Below are positions 1 through 9,068 of a DNA stretch of 48,614 bases, piece after piece (position 1 is the first letter of the stretch; every line of letters begins with the position of its first letter). A model generated the notes under the pieces. The model was not told the DNA's origin. It saw nothing but the letters and a program-made list of their open reading frames with translations, and ran no database searches. The DNA comes from Streptomyces bikiniensis. GTDB lineage: Bacteria; Actinomycetota; Actinomycetes; Streptomycetales; Streptomycetaceae. Location of the stretch: assembly GCA_000716465.1 (NCBI GenBank), contig JNWL01000045.1:1-48614 (forward strand), read 5' to 3'. The position numbers and the translations under genes were made by a program.

Positions 1-223
1 TGGTGGAGACGGTTCTCTTGGTCGAAAACCCATCTACCAGGGGTTTCGTCATGCTGTCAGGTCAACCGGCAAGCTCGCAAAGCAGGTTGAGAAACCCTCC
101 GTGGCCGCCGGAATTCCGGCGGCCACGGCCTTTCGCTTTTCCACCCCGCTCCCCCGCGCCCCCCATTTCCGGGCAGCACGAAAAGCCCCGTGGTATTTCT
201 ATTCTTTGTATACGGTGCGCGTG
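1..223. other. Left-end intergenic stretch
   Basis: I see no convincing gene here. The stretch holds one strong palindrome (listed separately) and a short hairpin at 26-46 (AAACCC / GGGTTT). Between about 183 and 235 the sequence is noticeably AT-rich for this genome and includes a GTATAC palindrome. It lies downstream of the GntR gene, and any gene to the left is off the contig. Confidence 0.5.
99..142 (+). terminator. Rho-independent-like terminator of a gene off the left end
   Basis: Positions 99-128 form a perfect 30-nt palindrome centred on GAATTC (arms of 15), followed on the plus strand by a T-rich tract (CCTTTCGCTTTTCC, 129-142). The T-rich side suggests that it ends plus-strand transcription coming from the left, although the palindrome itself is symmetric. 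Confidence 0.6.
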
Positions 224-907
224 TTAATTCCGGGCACTCGTCGTGTTGACGACGTGTTGCGAAACCCTCACACGTCCCCGCTCCGGCCTCTTGAGCCGGT
301 GCAGCGGCGTCGAGCGCTCCACGTGCAGCGCGGTGAGGGCCCTCGCCCGCTCGGCGTCGCCGCGCGCCACGGCGTCCACGATCGCGCCGTGCTCGGCCCA
401 CGTCTCCACCGGCCGTTCGGGCTGCCCCACCGCGTACATCCACGCGATCTTGTGCCGCAGCTGGGTGAGCAGCGCCGTCAGCGGCGGGCTGCCGGAGGCC
501 TGCGCGAGCGTCTCGTGGAACCAGCCGCCGAGCGAGCGCAGGTCCTCGCCCTGGCCGCGCCTGGCCCGCTCCTGCCCCAGTCTGACCAGGCCGCGCAGCA
601 CCTTGAGGTGGGCGTCGGTGCGCCGCTGCGCGGCCCGGGCGGCCCCCAGCGGTTCGAGCAGCGCCCGCATGTCGAGCAGGTCGGCCGCCTCCTGCTCGGT
701 GGGCTCGGCGACGTGCGCGCCCGCGTGGCGCCGGGTGAGGACGAAGCCCTCGGACTCCAGGGTGCGCAGCGCCTCGCGGACCGGGACGCGGGAGACCCCG
801 TATCGGCGGGCGAGCTGCTCCTCGGTCAGCCGGCTGCCCCGCTCAAGGACGCCGGAGACGATGTCGTCCCGGATCGCCGTGCATACCGAATGCGCGGGAA
901 TGCGCAT
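224..907 (-). CDS. GntR family (FadR/FCD-type) transcriptional regulator
   Basis: A 227-residue DNA-binding regulator. Residues 1-65 form the GntR winged helix (helix-turn-helix around RRYGVSRVPVREALRTL). About 75-215 is the all-helical FCD ligand domain, with the usual metal-site surroundings such as WFHETLAQASG. FCD proteins usually bind small organic acids and repress nearby catabolic genes; the ligand here is unknown. The ATG at 907 was chosen because GGAGG lies 6 nt upstream; the frame is open to 1009, but that extension is basic, low in conservation signals and lacks a ribosome site. The gene is followed by the unassigned left end, so its target operon cannot be read from context. Confidence 0.9.
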   Translation of the reverse strand: MRIPAHSVCTAIRDDIVSGVLERGSRLTEEQLARRYGVSRVPVREALRTLESEGFVLTRRHAGAHVAEPTEQEAADLLDMRALLEPLGAARAAQRRTDAHLKVLRGLVRLGQERARRGQGEDLRSLGGWFHETLAQASGSPPLTALLTQLRHKIAWMYAVGQPERPVETWAEHGAIVDAVARGDAERARALTALHVERSTPLHRLKRPERGRVRVSQHVVNTTSARN

Positions 908-1048
908 GTCCGACCTCCGCCTTGGTCCGCGCGAGACAATTCGAGCGGCGCCTGTTCTGCGCCTGATCCGCGACTCTATTGCAGCATGCCGGAATTTCCG
1001 ATGCCCCATGGAATCCCTGGCCGCCTTTCGGCGGACGAGGGGACGGCG

Positions 1049-1081
1049 AAAAGCCCCGGCTCAGCACGAGCCGGGGCTTTT
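1049..1081. terminator. Bidirectional terminator between the M23 gene and the GntR gene
   Basis: AAAAGCCCCGGCT and its exact reverse complement form a 13-bp stem with a 7-nt loop. A-tract and T-tract lie on either side, so it can work on both strands. It sits 28 nt past the stop of the M23 peptidase gene, which it is likely to terminate. Confidence 0.85.
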
Positions 1082-1108
1082 GCGACGCGAGTGGGGCGGT
1101 GGGGCGGG

Positions 1109-1879
1109 TCAGACGGTGACGCCGCGGGCGCGGAGGTAGGAGATCGGGTTGATGTCGGAGCCGTAGTCGGCGCCCGTGCGCGCCTCGAAGTGGAGGTGCG
1201 GCCCGGTCGAGTTGCCGGTCGAACCCGAGATGCCGATCTGCTGGCCCGGCTCGACGGTCTGGCCGACGTACACCCCGATGGAGGAGAGGTGACCGTACTG
1301 GGTGTACGTGCCGTCGTGCATCCGGATGACGATGTTGTTGCCGTACGCGCCGCCCCAGCCGGCCTCGACGACGGTGCCGGAGCCGACGGAGACGACCCGG
1401 CTGCCGTAGGCGGCGTGGAAGTCGACGCCGGAGTGGCTGCCGGAGGACCAGAGCGAGCCGCCGGTCCTGTAGCCGGTGGAGACGTACGAGCCGGCGATGG
1501 GGAGCTGGAAGGAGTTCAGGCGGCGGCGCTCGGCCTCGCGGGCGGCGCGGGCCCTCTCCTCGCGGATCTCCTTGGCGCGGGCCTCGGCCTTGCGCTTCGC
1601 CTCGGCGCGGGCCTTCTGCTCGGCGAGGGCCTCGAAGGCCTCGCGGTCCTGGGCGTCGGCCTGGGCGTTGAGCCGGTCGACGAGGGAGTCCTCGGTGATC
1701 ACCTTGGTGAGCCCGGTGTCCTCGGGGGAGCGGTTGTCCGTGTCGGCGGCGAGCGCCGGGGAGGCGAGGGTTCCGATGACGCCGGTGGTGGCGAGGGTCG
1801 CCGCGCCGGCGATGCCCGCGCCACGGCGCGCCATCCGGCTCGAACCACGATGCTTCCCGGTGGCACGGGTGAACGCCAT
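1109..1879 (-). CDS. Secreted M23 family metallopeptidase (peptidoglycan endopeptidase)
   Basis: A 256-residue exported cell-wall hydrolase. Residues 1-44 are a signal peptide with a basic start and a cleavage site after SPALA. About 60-122 is a charged, Ala/Arg/Glu-rich helix that probably forms a coiled coil. About 125-250 is the LytM/M23 domain with the zinc ligands H149 and D153 (HSGVD) and H230 in the HLHF motif, plus H197. Members cut peptide cross-links of peptidoglycan. The gene is alone, closed by a terminator and preceded by a c-di-AMP riboswitch, so its expression should respond to cyclic di-AMP, as known for other actinobacterial wall hydrolases. The start at 1879 follows an AAGGA-rich stretch. 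Confidence 0.92.
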   Translation of the reverse strand: MAFTRATGKHRGSSRMARRGAGIAGAATLATTGVIGTLASPALAADTDNRSPEDTGLTKVITEDSLVDRLNAQADAQDREAFEALAEQKARAEAKRKAEARAKEIREERARAAREAERRRLNSFQLPIAGSYVSTGYRTGGSLWSSGSHSGVDFHAAYGSRVVSVGSGTVVEAGWGGAYGNNIVIRMHDGTYTQYGHLSSIGVYVGQTVEPGQQIGISGSTGNSTGPHLHFEARTGADYGSDINPISYLRARGVTV

Positions 1880-1906
1880 GAAGACGTTGTTCCTTTCCTT
1901 CCTTCT

Positions 1907-2046
1907 CGCCTACCGGGTTAGCTGACGGGTTCGGAGCAGGAAGGTCTCCTACGGGCCCCTCCGCACGAGGCGAAGGCGTCCGATTCACCCCAGGGACTGC
2001 GTGGGTCCCCGGCTCCCCAGGCTCGCGCCTGACGGGGACTCGGCGA
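1907..2046 (-). promoter_or_regulatory. c-di-AMP riboswitch (ydaO-yuaA type) in the leader of the M23 gene
   Basis: Reading the minus strand 5' to 3', the hallmark blocks of the ydaO family appear in order: a P1 strand CGCCGAGTCC (about 2046-2037), a GGGGACCCA block, GGGGTGAAT, then CCGAACCCGTCAGCTAACC and a closing GGTAGGCG that pairs with the start. The element ends 28 nt before the ATG at 1879. The family binds cyclic di-AMP and commonly turns off wall-hydrolase genes in actinomycetes. I identified it from conserved blocks by eye; a covariance-model search was not possible. Confidence 0.88.
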
Positions 2047-2312
2047 TGACTGTCCGGTGCCGCGGGCGCGGCGGGTGCAACTGGCGAACAGCCGCACCGA
2101 CGCTATGCGGAGCCCCAGTCGATCACCAACCGAACATGGTCTTTTGTAAGGCATGCCACAGGGCAGATGATCACGCTTGCTTTCAATCCGGACAATTCGC
2201 CGGAGGGTTTCCGCGCGACCCCCGCACGGGACTCGCACGGACGGGCGAAGGGCCCTGACCTTCCGTCACGCCGGGGCCCTCCGTCCGCTCGTCCGTTCGT
2301 CCGCCCGTCCTG
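2047..2312. other. Leader and promoter region upstream of the riboswitch
   Basis: This is the 5' part of the M23 leader and its promoter, read on the minus strand. One -35-like TTGTCC followed 17 nt later by GATCAT (around 2175-2205) is a possible promoter, but a weak one. The end next to the M16 genes carries the hairpin at 2249-2280, listed separately. I see no gene here. Confidence 0.4.
2249..2280 (-). terminator. Hairpin near the start of the M23 leader region
   Basis: The arms AGGGCCC (2249-2255) and GGGCCCT (2274-2280) are exact complements with an 18-nt loop. The hairpin lies between the 3' end of the M16 pair (stop at 2313) and the M23 leader, so it probably ends M16 transcription. 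There is no clear U-tract. Confidence 0.45.
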
Positions 2313-3710
2313 TCAGCCGGTGACGACGGTCACTTCACCGATGCCGAGCGCCCGCACCGGCTCCGCGATCTGCGCCGCGTCGCCCACCAGGACCGTGACG
2401 AGCCGGTCCACCGGGAAGGCGCTGACCACGGCCGCGGTCGCCTCGACGGTGCCGGTCTCGGCCAGGCGCGCGTACAGCTGGGCCTGGAAGTCGTCCGGGA
2501 GGTGCTGCTCCACCTGGTCGGCGAGCGTCCCGGCCACGGAGGCGGCCGTCTCGTACTTGAGCGGCGCCACCCCCACCAGGTTCTGCACGGCGGTCTCCCG
2601 CTCGGCGTCCGTGAGCCCCTCGGCGGCCAGGGTGCGCAGCACCTTCCACAGGTCGTCCAGGGCGGGGCCCGTGTTGGGGGTGTCGACGGAGCCGCTGATG
2701 GCGAGCATCGCCGCGCCGTTCCCCCCGGCGTCCGAGCGGAGCACCTGCCCGAAGGCCCGCACGCCGTACGTGTAGCCCTTCTCCTCGCGCAGGACCCGGT
2801 CCAGACGCGAGGTCAGGGTGCCGCCGAGGCAGTACGTGCCGAGGACCTGGGCCGGCCAGACGCGGGCGTGCCGGTCGGGGCCGATCCGACCGATGAGGAG
2901 CTGGGTCTGGACGGCGCCGGGGCGGTCCACGATGACGACCCGGCCGGTGTCGTCGGCGGTGATCGGCGGCATCGGCAGCGGCTCGCCCGGCTCACCGGTC
3001 CAGGCGCCCAGGGTCTCCGCGAGGACCTTCTCCAGGTCGACGCCGGTCAGGTCGCCGACGACCACGGCGGTGGCCGTGGCGGGCCGCACGTGCGCCTCGA
3101 AGAAGGCGCGGACCGCGGCGCCGTCGATCGCCGCGACGGTCTCCTCGGTGCCCTGGCGCGGCCGGGACATCCGGGAGTCGGCCGGGAACAGCTCCTTGGA
3201 GAGCTGCTTGGCGGCGCGCCGGGCCGGGTTGGCCGTCTCGTGGGGGATCTCGTCGAGGCGGTTGCGCACCAGGCGCTCGACCTCGGTGTCCAGGAACGCC
3301 GGGGCGATCAGGGCCTCGGCGAGCAGCCCGAGCGCCTTGGGCAGCCGGGAGACCGGGACCTCCAGGGAGACCCGTACGCCCGGGTGGTCGGCGTGCGCGT
3401 CGAGCGTGGCGCCGCAGCGCTCCAGCTCGGCCGCGAACTCCTCGGCGCTGTGCTTGTCGGTGCCCTCGGAGAGCGCGCGGGCCATGATGGTGGCCACGCC
3501 GTCGAGGCCGGCGGGCTCGGCGTCCAGCGGGGCCGGCAGGTAGAGCTCCACGGCGACGACCTGCTGGCCGGGGCGGTGGCTGGTGAGGACGGTCAGACCG
3601 TTCTCCAGGGTGCCGCGGTCCGGGGCCGGGAAGGCCCAGGGGCGGGCGGTGCCCGGCGCCGGCTGCGGGTGGAACTCCATGCTCGTCAAAGACGCGGCAG
3701 CGTCGGTCAC
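2313..3710 (-). CDS. M16 family peptidase-like protein, non-catalytic partner subunit
   Basis: A 465-residue protein with the two-half insulinase/processing-peptidase fold. At the place where M16 enzymes carry HxxEH, this protein reads VATIMARALSEGT, so the zinc-binding histidines and glutamate are missing. In M16 pairs one subunit is catalytic and the other shapes the chamber, and this looks like the latter. The start is the GTG at 3710, which overlaps the stop of the upstream catalytic subunit by four bases (GTGA), indicating translational coupling. The two genes form an operon on the minus strand and probably work as a heterodimer that degrades peptides. The substrate is unknown. Confidence 0.88.
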   Translation of the reverse strand: MTDAAASLTSMEFHPQPAPGTARPWAFPAPDRGTLENGLTVLTSHRPGQQVVAVELYLPAPLDAEPAGLDGVATIMARALSEGTDKHSAEEFAAELERCGATLDAHADHPGVRVSLEVPVSRLPKALGLLAEALIAPAFLDTEVERLVRNRLDEIPHETANPARRAAKQLSKELFPADSRMSRPRQGTEETVAAIDGAAVRAFFEAHVRPATATAVVVGDLTGVDLEKVLAETLGAWTGEPGEPLPMPPITADDTGRVVIVDRPGAVQTQLLIGRIGPDRHARVWPAQVLGTYCLGGTLTSRLDRVLREEKGYTYGVRAFGQVLRSDAGGNGAAMLAISGSVDTPNTGPALDDLWKVLRTLAAEGLTDAERETAVQNLVGVAPLKYETAASVAGTLADQVEQHLPDDFQAQLYARLAETGTVEATAAVVSAFPVDRLVTVLVGDAAQIAEPVRALGIGEVTVVTG

Positions 3711-5053
3711 TGGTCCGCTCCCTCTTCCTCGTCGCTGTCGCTCTGTTCGGTGCCCACCGGCTCGTAGACCAGGACCGCGCGGTTGTCCGGGCGCAGCCGG
3801 GCCGCGGCGGCCTCCCGGACCTCCTCGGCGGTGATGTCGAGGACGCGGTCGACGGCGGTGAGGGCGAGCTGCGGGTCGCCGAACAGCACGGCGAACCGGC
3901 ACAGTTCGTCGGCGCGGCCCGCGACGGTGCCGAGCCGGTCCAGCCACTCGCGCTCCAGCTGGGCCTGCGCGCGCTCCATCTCCTCGGGCGTGGGGCCCTC
4001 GGCGGCGAACCGGGCGAGCTCCTCGTCCACGGCGGCCTCGATCTCGGGGACCTCGACGCCGCCGGACGTCTTGACGTCCAGCCAGCCGAGCGAGGGCGCC
4101 CCGGCGAGCCGCAGCAGGCCGAAGCCGGCGGCGACGGCCGTGCGGTCCCGGCGGACCAGGCGGTTGTGCAGCCGGGAGGACTCCCCGCCGCCCAGGACCG
4201 TCAGGGCCAGGTCGGCGGCGTCGCACTCGCGCGTGCCGTCGTGCGGCAGCCGGTAGGCGGCCATCAGGGCGCGCGCCGGGACCTCCTCCTCGACGACCTC
4301 GCGCAGCTGCTCGCCGATGACGTCGGGCAGCGAGCCGTCGCGCGGGGCCGGCTTGCCGTCGTGGGACGGGATGGAGCCGAAGTACTTCTCGATCCAGGCG
4401 AGGGTCTGCGCCGGGTCGATGTCGCCGACGACGGAGAGCACCGCGTTGTTCGGGGCGTAGTACGTGCGGAAGAACTCCCGCGCGTCCTCCAGGGTGGCCG
4501 CGTCCAGGTCGGCCATGGAGCCGATCGGCGTGTGGTGGTAGGGGTGGCCCTCCGGGTAGGCGAGGGCGGTCAGCTTCTCGAAGGCCGTGCCGTACGGCAC
4601 GTTGTCGTAGCGCTGGCGGCGCTCGTTCTTGACGACGTCCCGCTGGTTCTCCATGGACTCGTCGTCCAGGGCGGCGAGCAGCGAGCCCATGCGGTCGGCC
4701 TCCAGCCAGAGCGCGAGCTCCAGCTGGTGCGTGGGCATGGTCTCGAAGTAGTTGGTGCGCTCGAAGCTCGTCGTGCCGTTGAGCGAGCCGCCCGCGCCCT
4801 GCACCAGCTCGAAGTGGCCGTTGCCGTGGACCTGCTTCGAGCCCTGGAACATCAGGTGCTCGAAGAGGTGGGCCAGCCCCGTGCGGCCCCGGACCTCGTG
4901 GCGCGAGCCGACGTCGTACCAGAGGCAGACCGCGGCGACCGGGGTCAGGTGGTCCTCCGAGAGCACCACGCGCAGGCCGTTCGCCAACCGGTGCTCGGTC
5001 GCTGTCAGGCCGCCGGAGCCGGCCTCGGCCGTGGCCGTGTGACCCATGGGCAT
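3707..5053 (-). CDS. M16 family zinc metallopeptidase, catalytic subunit
   Basis: A 448-residue insulinase-family peptidase. The inverted zinc motif HLFEH lies at residues 62-66, followed by the usual substrate-pocket stretch GGSLNGTTSFERTNYF. The C-terminal half is the second M16 repeat, ending in a very acidic tail. The ATG at 5053 was chosen because AAGGGA sits 5-6 nt before it; ATG at 5047 is also in frame but worse placed. It is the first gene of a two-gene operon with the inactive partner and is divergent from parC. No signal peptide is visible, so the enzyme probably acts in the cytoplasm. Confidence 0.92.
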   Translation of the reverse strand: MPMGHTATAEAGSGGLTATEHRLANGLRVVLSEDHLTPVAAVCLWYDVGSRHEVRGRTGLAHLFEHLMFQGSKQVHGNGHFELVQGAGGSLNGTTSFERTNYFETMPTHQLELALWLEADRMGSLLAALDDESMENQRDVVKNERRQRYDNVPYGTAFEKLTALAYPEGHPYHHTPIGSMADLDAATLEDAREFFRTYYAPNNAVLSVVGDIDPAQTLAWIEKYFGSIPSHDGKPAPRDGSLPDVIGEQLREVVEEEVPARALMAAYRLPHDGTRECDAADLALTVLGGGESSRLHNRLVRRDRTAVAAGFGLLRLAGAPSLGWLDVKTSGGVEVPEIEAAVDEELARFAAEGPTPEEMERAQAQLEREWLDRLGTVAGRADELCRFAVLFGDPQLALTAVDRVLDITAEEVREAAAARLRPDNRAVLVYEPVGTEQSDSDEEEGADQ

Positions 5054-5166
5054 GTACGTCCCTTCGATCGCGATGTGAAAAAGTCCTGCCACTGTATGCA
5101 AGCGCGCCGACACCTGGCGAAGTTCCCGTCCCGCCGAGATGTCCCTCTTCCGGGTCGCGGTCGGCG

Positions 5167-5189
5167 TTGTCGGTGGCACGGTCCACAAT
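5167..5189 (+). promoter_or_regulatory. Candidate RecA_NDp (PafBC-type) DNA-damage promoter of parC
   Basis: TTGTCGGTG (5167-5175), then 8 nt, then CACAAT (5184-5189). The published actinobacterial pattern is tTGTCRgtg-N8-TAnnnT: the first block matches at all nine positions, the spacer is exact, and the -10 differs at one fixed base. Transcription would begin near 5196, about 40 nt before the parC ATG. Confidence 0.6.
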
Positions 5190-5234
5190 GGTCCGCGTCA
5201 GATCAACCTTGTTGGTGAAGGAGCCGCAGCCGCG

Positions 5235-7694
5235 ATGGCCCGCCGCAGCACGAAGACACCGCCGCCGGACGACGCGTACGAGGAGAGGATCCTCGACATC
5301 GACGTCGTCGACGAGATGCAGGGCTCCTTCCTCGAGTACGCGTACTCGGTGATCTACTCGCGCGCGCTCCCGGACGCCCGCGACGGCATGAAGCCCGTCC
5401 AGCGCCGCATCGTCTACCAGATGAACGAGATGGGGCTGCGCCCCGACCGCGGCTTCGTGAAGTGCGCCCGGGTCGTCGGCGAGGTGATGGGCAAGCTGCA
5501 CCCGCACGGCGACGCGTCGATCTACGACGCGATGGTCCGCATGGCGCAGCCCTTCTCCATGCGCCTCCCGCTCGTCGACGGCCACGGCAACTTCGGCTCC
5601 CTCGGCAACGACGACCCGCCGGCCGCCATGCGGTACACCGAGTCGCGGATGGCCCCGGCCGCGCTGCTCATGACCGAGTCCATCGAAGAGGACACGGTCG
5701 ACTTCGCGCCGAACTACGACGGCCAGGAGAAGGAGCCGGCGGCGCTGCCCGCCGCCTACCCGAACCTGCTGGTCAACGGCGCGTCCGGCATCGCGGTCGG
5801 CATGGCGACCAACATGCCCCCGCACAACCTCGGCGAGGTCGTCGCGGCCGCCCGCCACCTGATCCGGCACCCGAACGCCGACCTCGAGACGCTGATGCGC
5901 TTCGTGCCCGGCCCCGACCTGCCGACCGGCGGCCGGATCGTCGGCCTCTCCGGGATCAAGGACGCGTACGCGACGGGGCGCGGCTCCTTCAAGATCCGCG
6001 CCACCGCGACCGTGGAGACCGTCACGGCGCGCCGCAAGGGCATCGTCGTGACCGAGCTGCCGTTCACGGTCGGCCCCGAGAAGGTCGTCTCCAAGATCAA
6101 GGACCTGGTCGGCTCCAAGAAGCTCCAGGGCATCGCGGACGTCAAGGACCTCACCGACCGCAGCCACGGCCTGCGCCTGGTCATCGAGGTCAAGAACGGC
6201 TTCGTGCCCGAGGCGGTCCTGGAGCAGCTCTACAAGCTGACGCCGATGGAGGAGTCCTTCGGCATCAACAACGTGGCGCTCGTCGACGGGCAGCCGCTCA
6301 CCCTCGGCCTCAAGGAGCTCCTGGAGGTCTACCTGGACCACCGCTTCGAGGTGGTCCGCCGCCGCTCCGAGTTCCGCCGCACCAAGAAGCGCGACCGGCT
6401 CCACCTGGTCGAGGGCCTGCTCGTGGCCCTGCTCGACATCGACGAGGTCATCCGCCTCATCCGGGAGAGCGAGAACTCGGCACAGGCCAAGGAGCGCCTG
6501 ATCGAGCGCTTCTCCCTGAGCGAGATCCAGACGCAGTACATCCTGGACACCCCGCTGCGCCGCCTCACCAGGTTCGACCGGATCGAGCTGGAGGGCGAGC
6601 GGGACCGCCTCAACGGCGAGATCGACGAGCTGACCGGGATCCTGGAGTCCGACGCGGAGCTGCGCAAGCTGGTCTCGGCGGAGCTGGCCGCGGTCGCCAA
6701 GAAGTTCGGCACGGACCGCCGGACCGTCCTGCTCGAATCGGCCGGCACGCCCGTCGCGGCCACGTCCCTCCAGGTCGCGGACGACCCGTGCCGGGTGCTG
6801 CTCTCCTCGACCGGCCTGCTGGCGCGTACGGCGACGGAGGAGCTGCCGCCCACCGACCCGGACGCGAAGCGGGTCAAGCACGACGTGATCGTGTCGGTGG
6901 TGGCCGCCACCCAGCGCGGCGACATCGGCGCGGTGACCTCGGCCGGCCGGCTGCTGCGGATCTCGGTGATCGACCTGCCGCAGCTGCCGGACACCGCGTC
7001 CGTCCCGAACCTGGCGGGCGGCGCGCCGCTGTCGGAGTTCGTCTCCCTGGAGGCGGACGAGACGGTGGTCTGCCTGACCACCCTCGAAGAGGCCTCGCAG
7101 GGGCTCGCCCTCGGCACGCTCCAGGGCGTGGTGAAGCGGGTGGTGCCGGACTATCCGGCGAACAAGGACGAGCTGGAGGTCATCACCCTCAAGGACGGTG
7201 ACCGGATCGTCGGCGCGACCGAGCTGCGGACGGGCGAGGAGGACCTGGTCTTCATCACCTCCGACGCCCAGCTGCTGCGCTACCCGGCCTCCCAGGTGCG
7301 GCCCCAGGGCCGGCCCGCGGGCGGCATGGCGGGCGTCAAGCTGGCCGCGGGCGCCGAGGTCCTCTCGTTCACGGCGGTCGACCCGGCGTCGGACGCGGTG
7401 GTCTTCACGGTCGCGGGCTCCACGGGCGCCCTGGACTCCTCCGTCGGCGCGTCGGCGAAGCTGACGCCCTTCGACCAGTACCCGCGCAAGGGGCGTGCGA
7501 CCGGCGGCGTCCGCTGCCAGCGCTTCCTGAAGGGCGAGGACGTCCTGACCCTGGCCTGGGCGGGCGCCGCCCCGGCCCGCGCAGCCCAGAAGAACGGCAC
7601 CCCGGTCGAGCTCCCGGAGATCGACCCCCGCCGCGACGGCTCGGGCACCCCGCTGGCGAAGCCGGTGGAGGTGCTGGCGGGTCCGGCCAGCTAG
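5235..7694 (+). CDS. parC: DNA topoisomerase IV subunit A (type IIA, ParC)
   Basis: An 819-residue DNA cleavage and rejoining subunit. The catalytic tyrosine is Y134 in AMRYTESRM. The winged-helix CAP region comes before it ([20 protein letters not shown]) and the tower/coiled-coil after it. The C-terminal third is the beta-pinwheel that wraps DNA. With ParE it decatenates and relaxes chromosomes. The pairing with the parE-like gene at 13731-15848, away from gyrB/gyrA at the origin, argues for topoisomerase IV rather than gyrase. The ATG at 5235 follows GAAGGAG by 11 nt; the in-frame extension up to 5139 lacks such a site. A damage-type promoter lies just upstream. Confidence 0.93.
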   Translation: MARRSTKTPPPDDAYEERILDIDVVDEMQGSFLEYAYSVIYSRALPDARDGMKPVQRRIVYQMNEMGLRPDRGFVKCARVVGEVMGKLHPHGDASIYDAMVRMAQPFSMRLPLVDGHGNFGSLGNDDPPAAMRYTESRMAPAALLMTESIEEDTVDFAPNYDGQEKEPAALPAAYPNLLVNGASGIAVGMATNMPPHNLGEVVAAARHLIRHPNADLETLMRFVPGPDLPTGGRIVGLSGIKDAYATGRGSFKIRATATVETVTARRKGIVVTELPFTVGPEKVVSKIKDLVGSKKLQGIADVKDLTDRSHGLRLVIEVKNGFVPEAVLEQLYKLTPMEESFGINNVALVDGQPLTLGLKELLEVYLDHRFEVVRRRSEFRRTKKRDRLHLVEGLLVALLDIDEVIRLIRESENSAQAKERLIERFSLSEIQTQYILDTPLRRLTRFDRIELEGERDRLNGEIDELTGILESDAELRKLVSAELAAVAKKFGTDRRTVLLESAGTPVAATSLQVADDPCRVLLSSTGLLARTATEELPPTDPDAKRVKHDVIVSVVAATQRGDIGAVTSAGRLLRISVIDLPQLPDTASVPNLAGGAPLSEFVSLEADETVVCLTTLEEASQGLALGTLQGVVKRVVPDYPANKDELEVITLKDGDRIVGATELRTGEEDLVFITSDAQLLRYPASQVRPQGRPAGGMAGVKLAAGAEVLSFTAVDPASDAVVFTVAGSTGALDSSVGASAKLTPFDQYPRKGRATGGVRCQRFLKGEDVLTLAWAGAAPARAAQKNGTPVELPEIDPRRDGSGTPLAKPVEVLAGPAS

Positions 7695-7723
7695 AGCACC
7701 GTCAGGAGGAGTCGGAAGAGGCC

Positions 7724-8779
7724 CTAGAACAGGGTCTCCTCCGGCTCCTCCTCCGTCTGCGGCACGTATCGCAGCAGGCCCCACATGCCGGACTCGTCGG
7801 GCACGTCGTGCGGGCCGCTCAGCTCGCAGGCGGCGAGTTCCTTGCGCAGGCCGGCCGCGTCGATGCCGGAGCCGATCAGGACGAGCTGGGTGAGGCGCTC
7901 CTCACCGGCGGGCCAGGGCTCCGGGTAGAAGCGCAGGAAGCGTCCGACGGCGTGCACGGTGTAGCGGTTGGCCGGGTCGGCGGCGCCGAGGTCGACGAAG
8001 CCCTTGATCCGGTAGAGCCCTTCGGGACGGGAGTCGAGGAACGTCATCAGGCGGCGCGGGTGGAGCGGCGTCGAGGCCGTCAGCGAGACGGTCTCGTAGG
8101 ACGCGTGCGCGTGGTCGTCGGCGTCGTCGGAGCCGTACAGGACGTCCTCGATGGACATCTGGCCCTCGATCTCGCCGTCCGGCACGACCCGGTCGAAGAG
8201 CAGTTCCGGGTCGACGCGGCCGTGGGAGGCCTCGATCACGGCGGCGCGTCCGGCGAGGCCCGCGACCGTCTCCCGTACGCTCCGCAGCTCGTCGGCGGAG
8301 ACCCGGTCGGCCTTGTTGACGACCACGAGGTCGGCGACGGCCAGGTGCCGGTCGGTCCCGGGGTGGCGGTGGCGGGTGGCCCCGAACTCGGCCGCGTCGA
8401 CGACCTGGACGAGCCCTCCGTACACGATCCGCTCGTTCTCGCTGGCGAGGACCATGCGGACCAGTTCCTGCGGCTCCGCGAGTCCGCTCGCCTCGATCAC
8501 GATCACGTCGAGCCGGGACTCGGGCCGGGTCAGGACCTCCAGGTACTCGTCGAGTTCACTGGCGTCCACGGCGCAGCACAGGCAGCCGTTGCCGAGGGAG
8601 ACGGTGGAACCGACCTGGCCGGCGACGGTCATCGCGTCGATGCCGATGTCGCCGAAGTCGTTGACCATGACCCCGATGCGGGTGCCCCGGGCGCTGCGCA
8701 GCAGATGGTTGAGGAGCGTGGTCTTCCCGGCCCCGAGGAACCCGGCCAGGACGACGACGGGGATCTGCTGCGTGGTCAA
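7724..8779 (-). CDS. CobW/COG0523 family GTP-binding metallochaperone
   Basis: A 351-residue P-loop GTPase of the G3E group. Walker A is GFLGAGKTT near the N-terminus, the metal-binding motif GNGCLCC lies about 65 residues later, and the guanine motif is NKAD. A CobW C-terminal domain follows. A His/Asp-rich stretch (DDADDHAHASYE) adds possible metal ligands. Members insert or deliver zinc, cobalt or other metals, and the zinc-type ones are often induced by zinc starvation; I found no clear Zur box. The start is a TTG at 8779, chosen because GGAGG lies 8 nt upstream and no in-frame ATG or GTG fits before the P-loop. The gene converges with parC. Confidence 0.88.
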   Translation of the reverse strand: MTTQQIPVVVLAGFLGAGKTTLLNHLLRSARGTRIGVMVNDFGDIGIDAMTVAGQVGSTVSLGNGCLCCAVDASELDEYLEVLTRPESRLDVIVIEASGLAEPQELVRMVLASENERIVYGGLVQVVDAAEFGATRHRHPGTDRHLAVADLVVVNKADRVSADELRSVRETVAGLAGRAAVIEASHGRVDPELLFDRVVPDGEIEGQMSIEDVLYGSDDADDHAHASYETVSLTASTPLHPRRLMTFLDSRPEGLYRIKGFVDLGAADPANRYTVHAVGRFLRFYPEPWPAGEERLTQLVLIGSGIDAAGLRKELAACELSGPHDVPDESGMWGLLRYVPQTEEEPEETLF

Positions 8780-9068
8780 GGGACGTGCCTCCGGTCGTGC
8801 TCGGTCGTGGTGCCCGCGGGGTGCCGCTCGGCCGCTCCGCGGAAAGGCCCAGGATAGGCGGGCCGCGGGCCGGTGACGGGCCCCCGGGGGCGACGCGGGT
8901 GCGTACGTACGGGACGGGTTTCGGTCCCTCGGGGCGGGTGCCCCGGGACGGACTGCGGTCTCTTGGGCCCTACCCCCGCTCCGGCACCGCACGCCTTCCC
9001 TCCCCCTCCCCCCCTCCCCACCTCCGCTCATTTCCGGTGCCGGGGCGTGGCCCCGTACCTTTTCGGGC

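Noticed and set aside
1..60. A tRNA fragment at the left edge, suggested by GGTT...AACC-like runs
   Set aside because: No T-arm consensus, anticodon arm or acceptor pairing could be found.
2313..7784. A 1823-codon open frame on the minus strand
   Set aside because: Only its 3' part (2313-3710) is a real gene. The remainder lies antisense to parC and in the wrong frame of the other M16 gene, a usual effect of high GC.
8780..9068. A Zur box for the CobW-type gene
   Set aside because: No AT-rich palindrome resembling the actinobacterial Zur site is present; the region is GC-rich with a pyrimidine tract at about 8996-9040.
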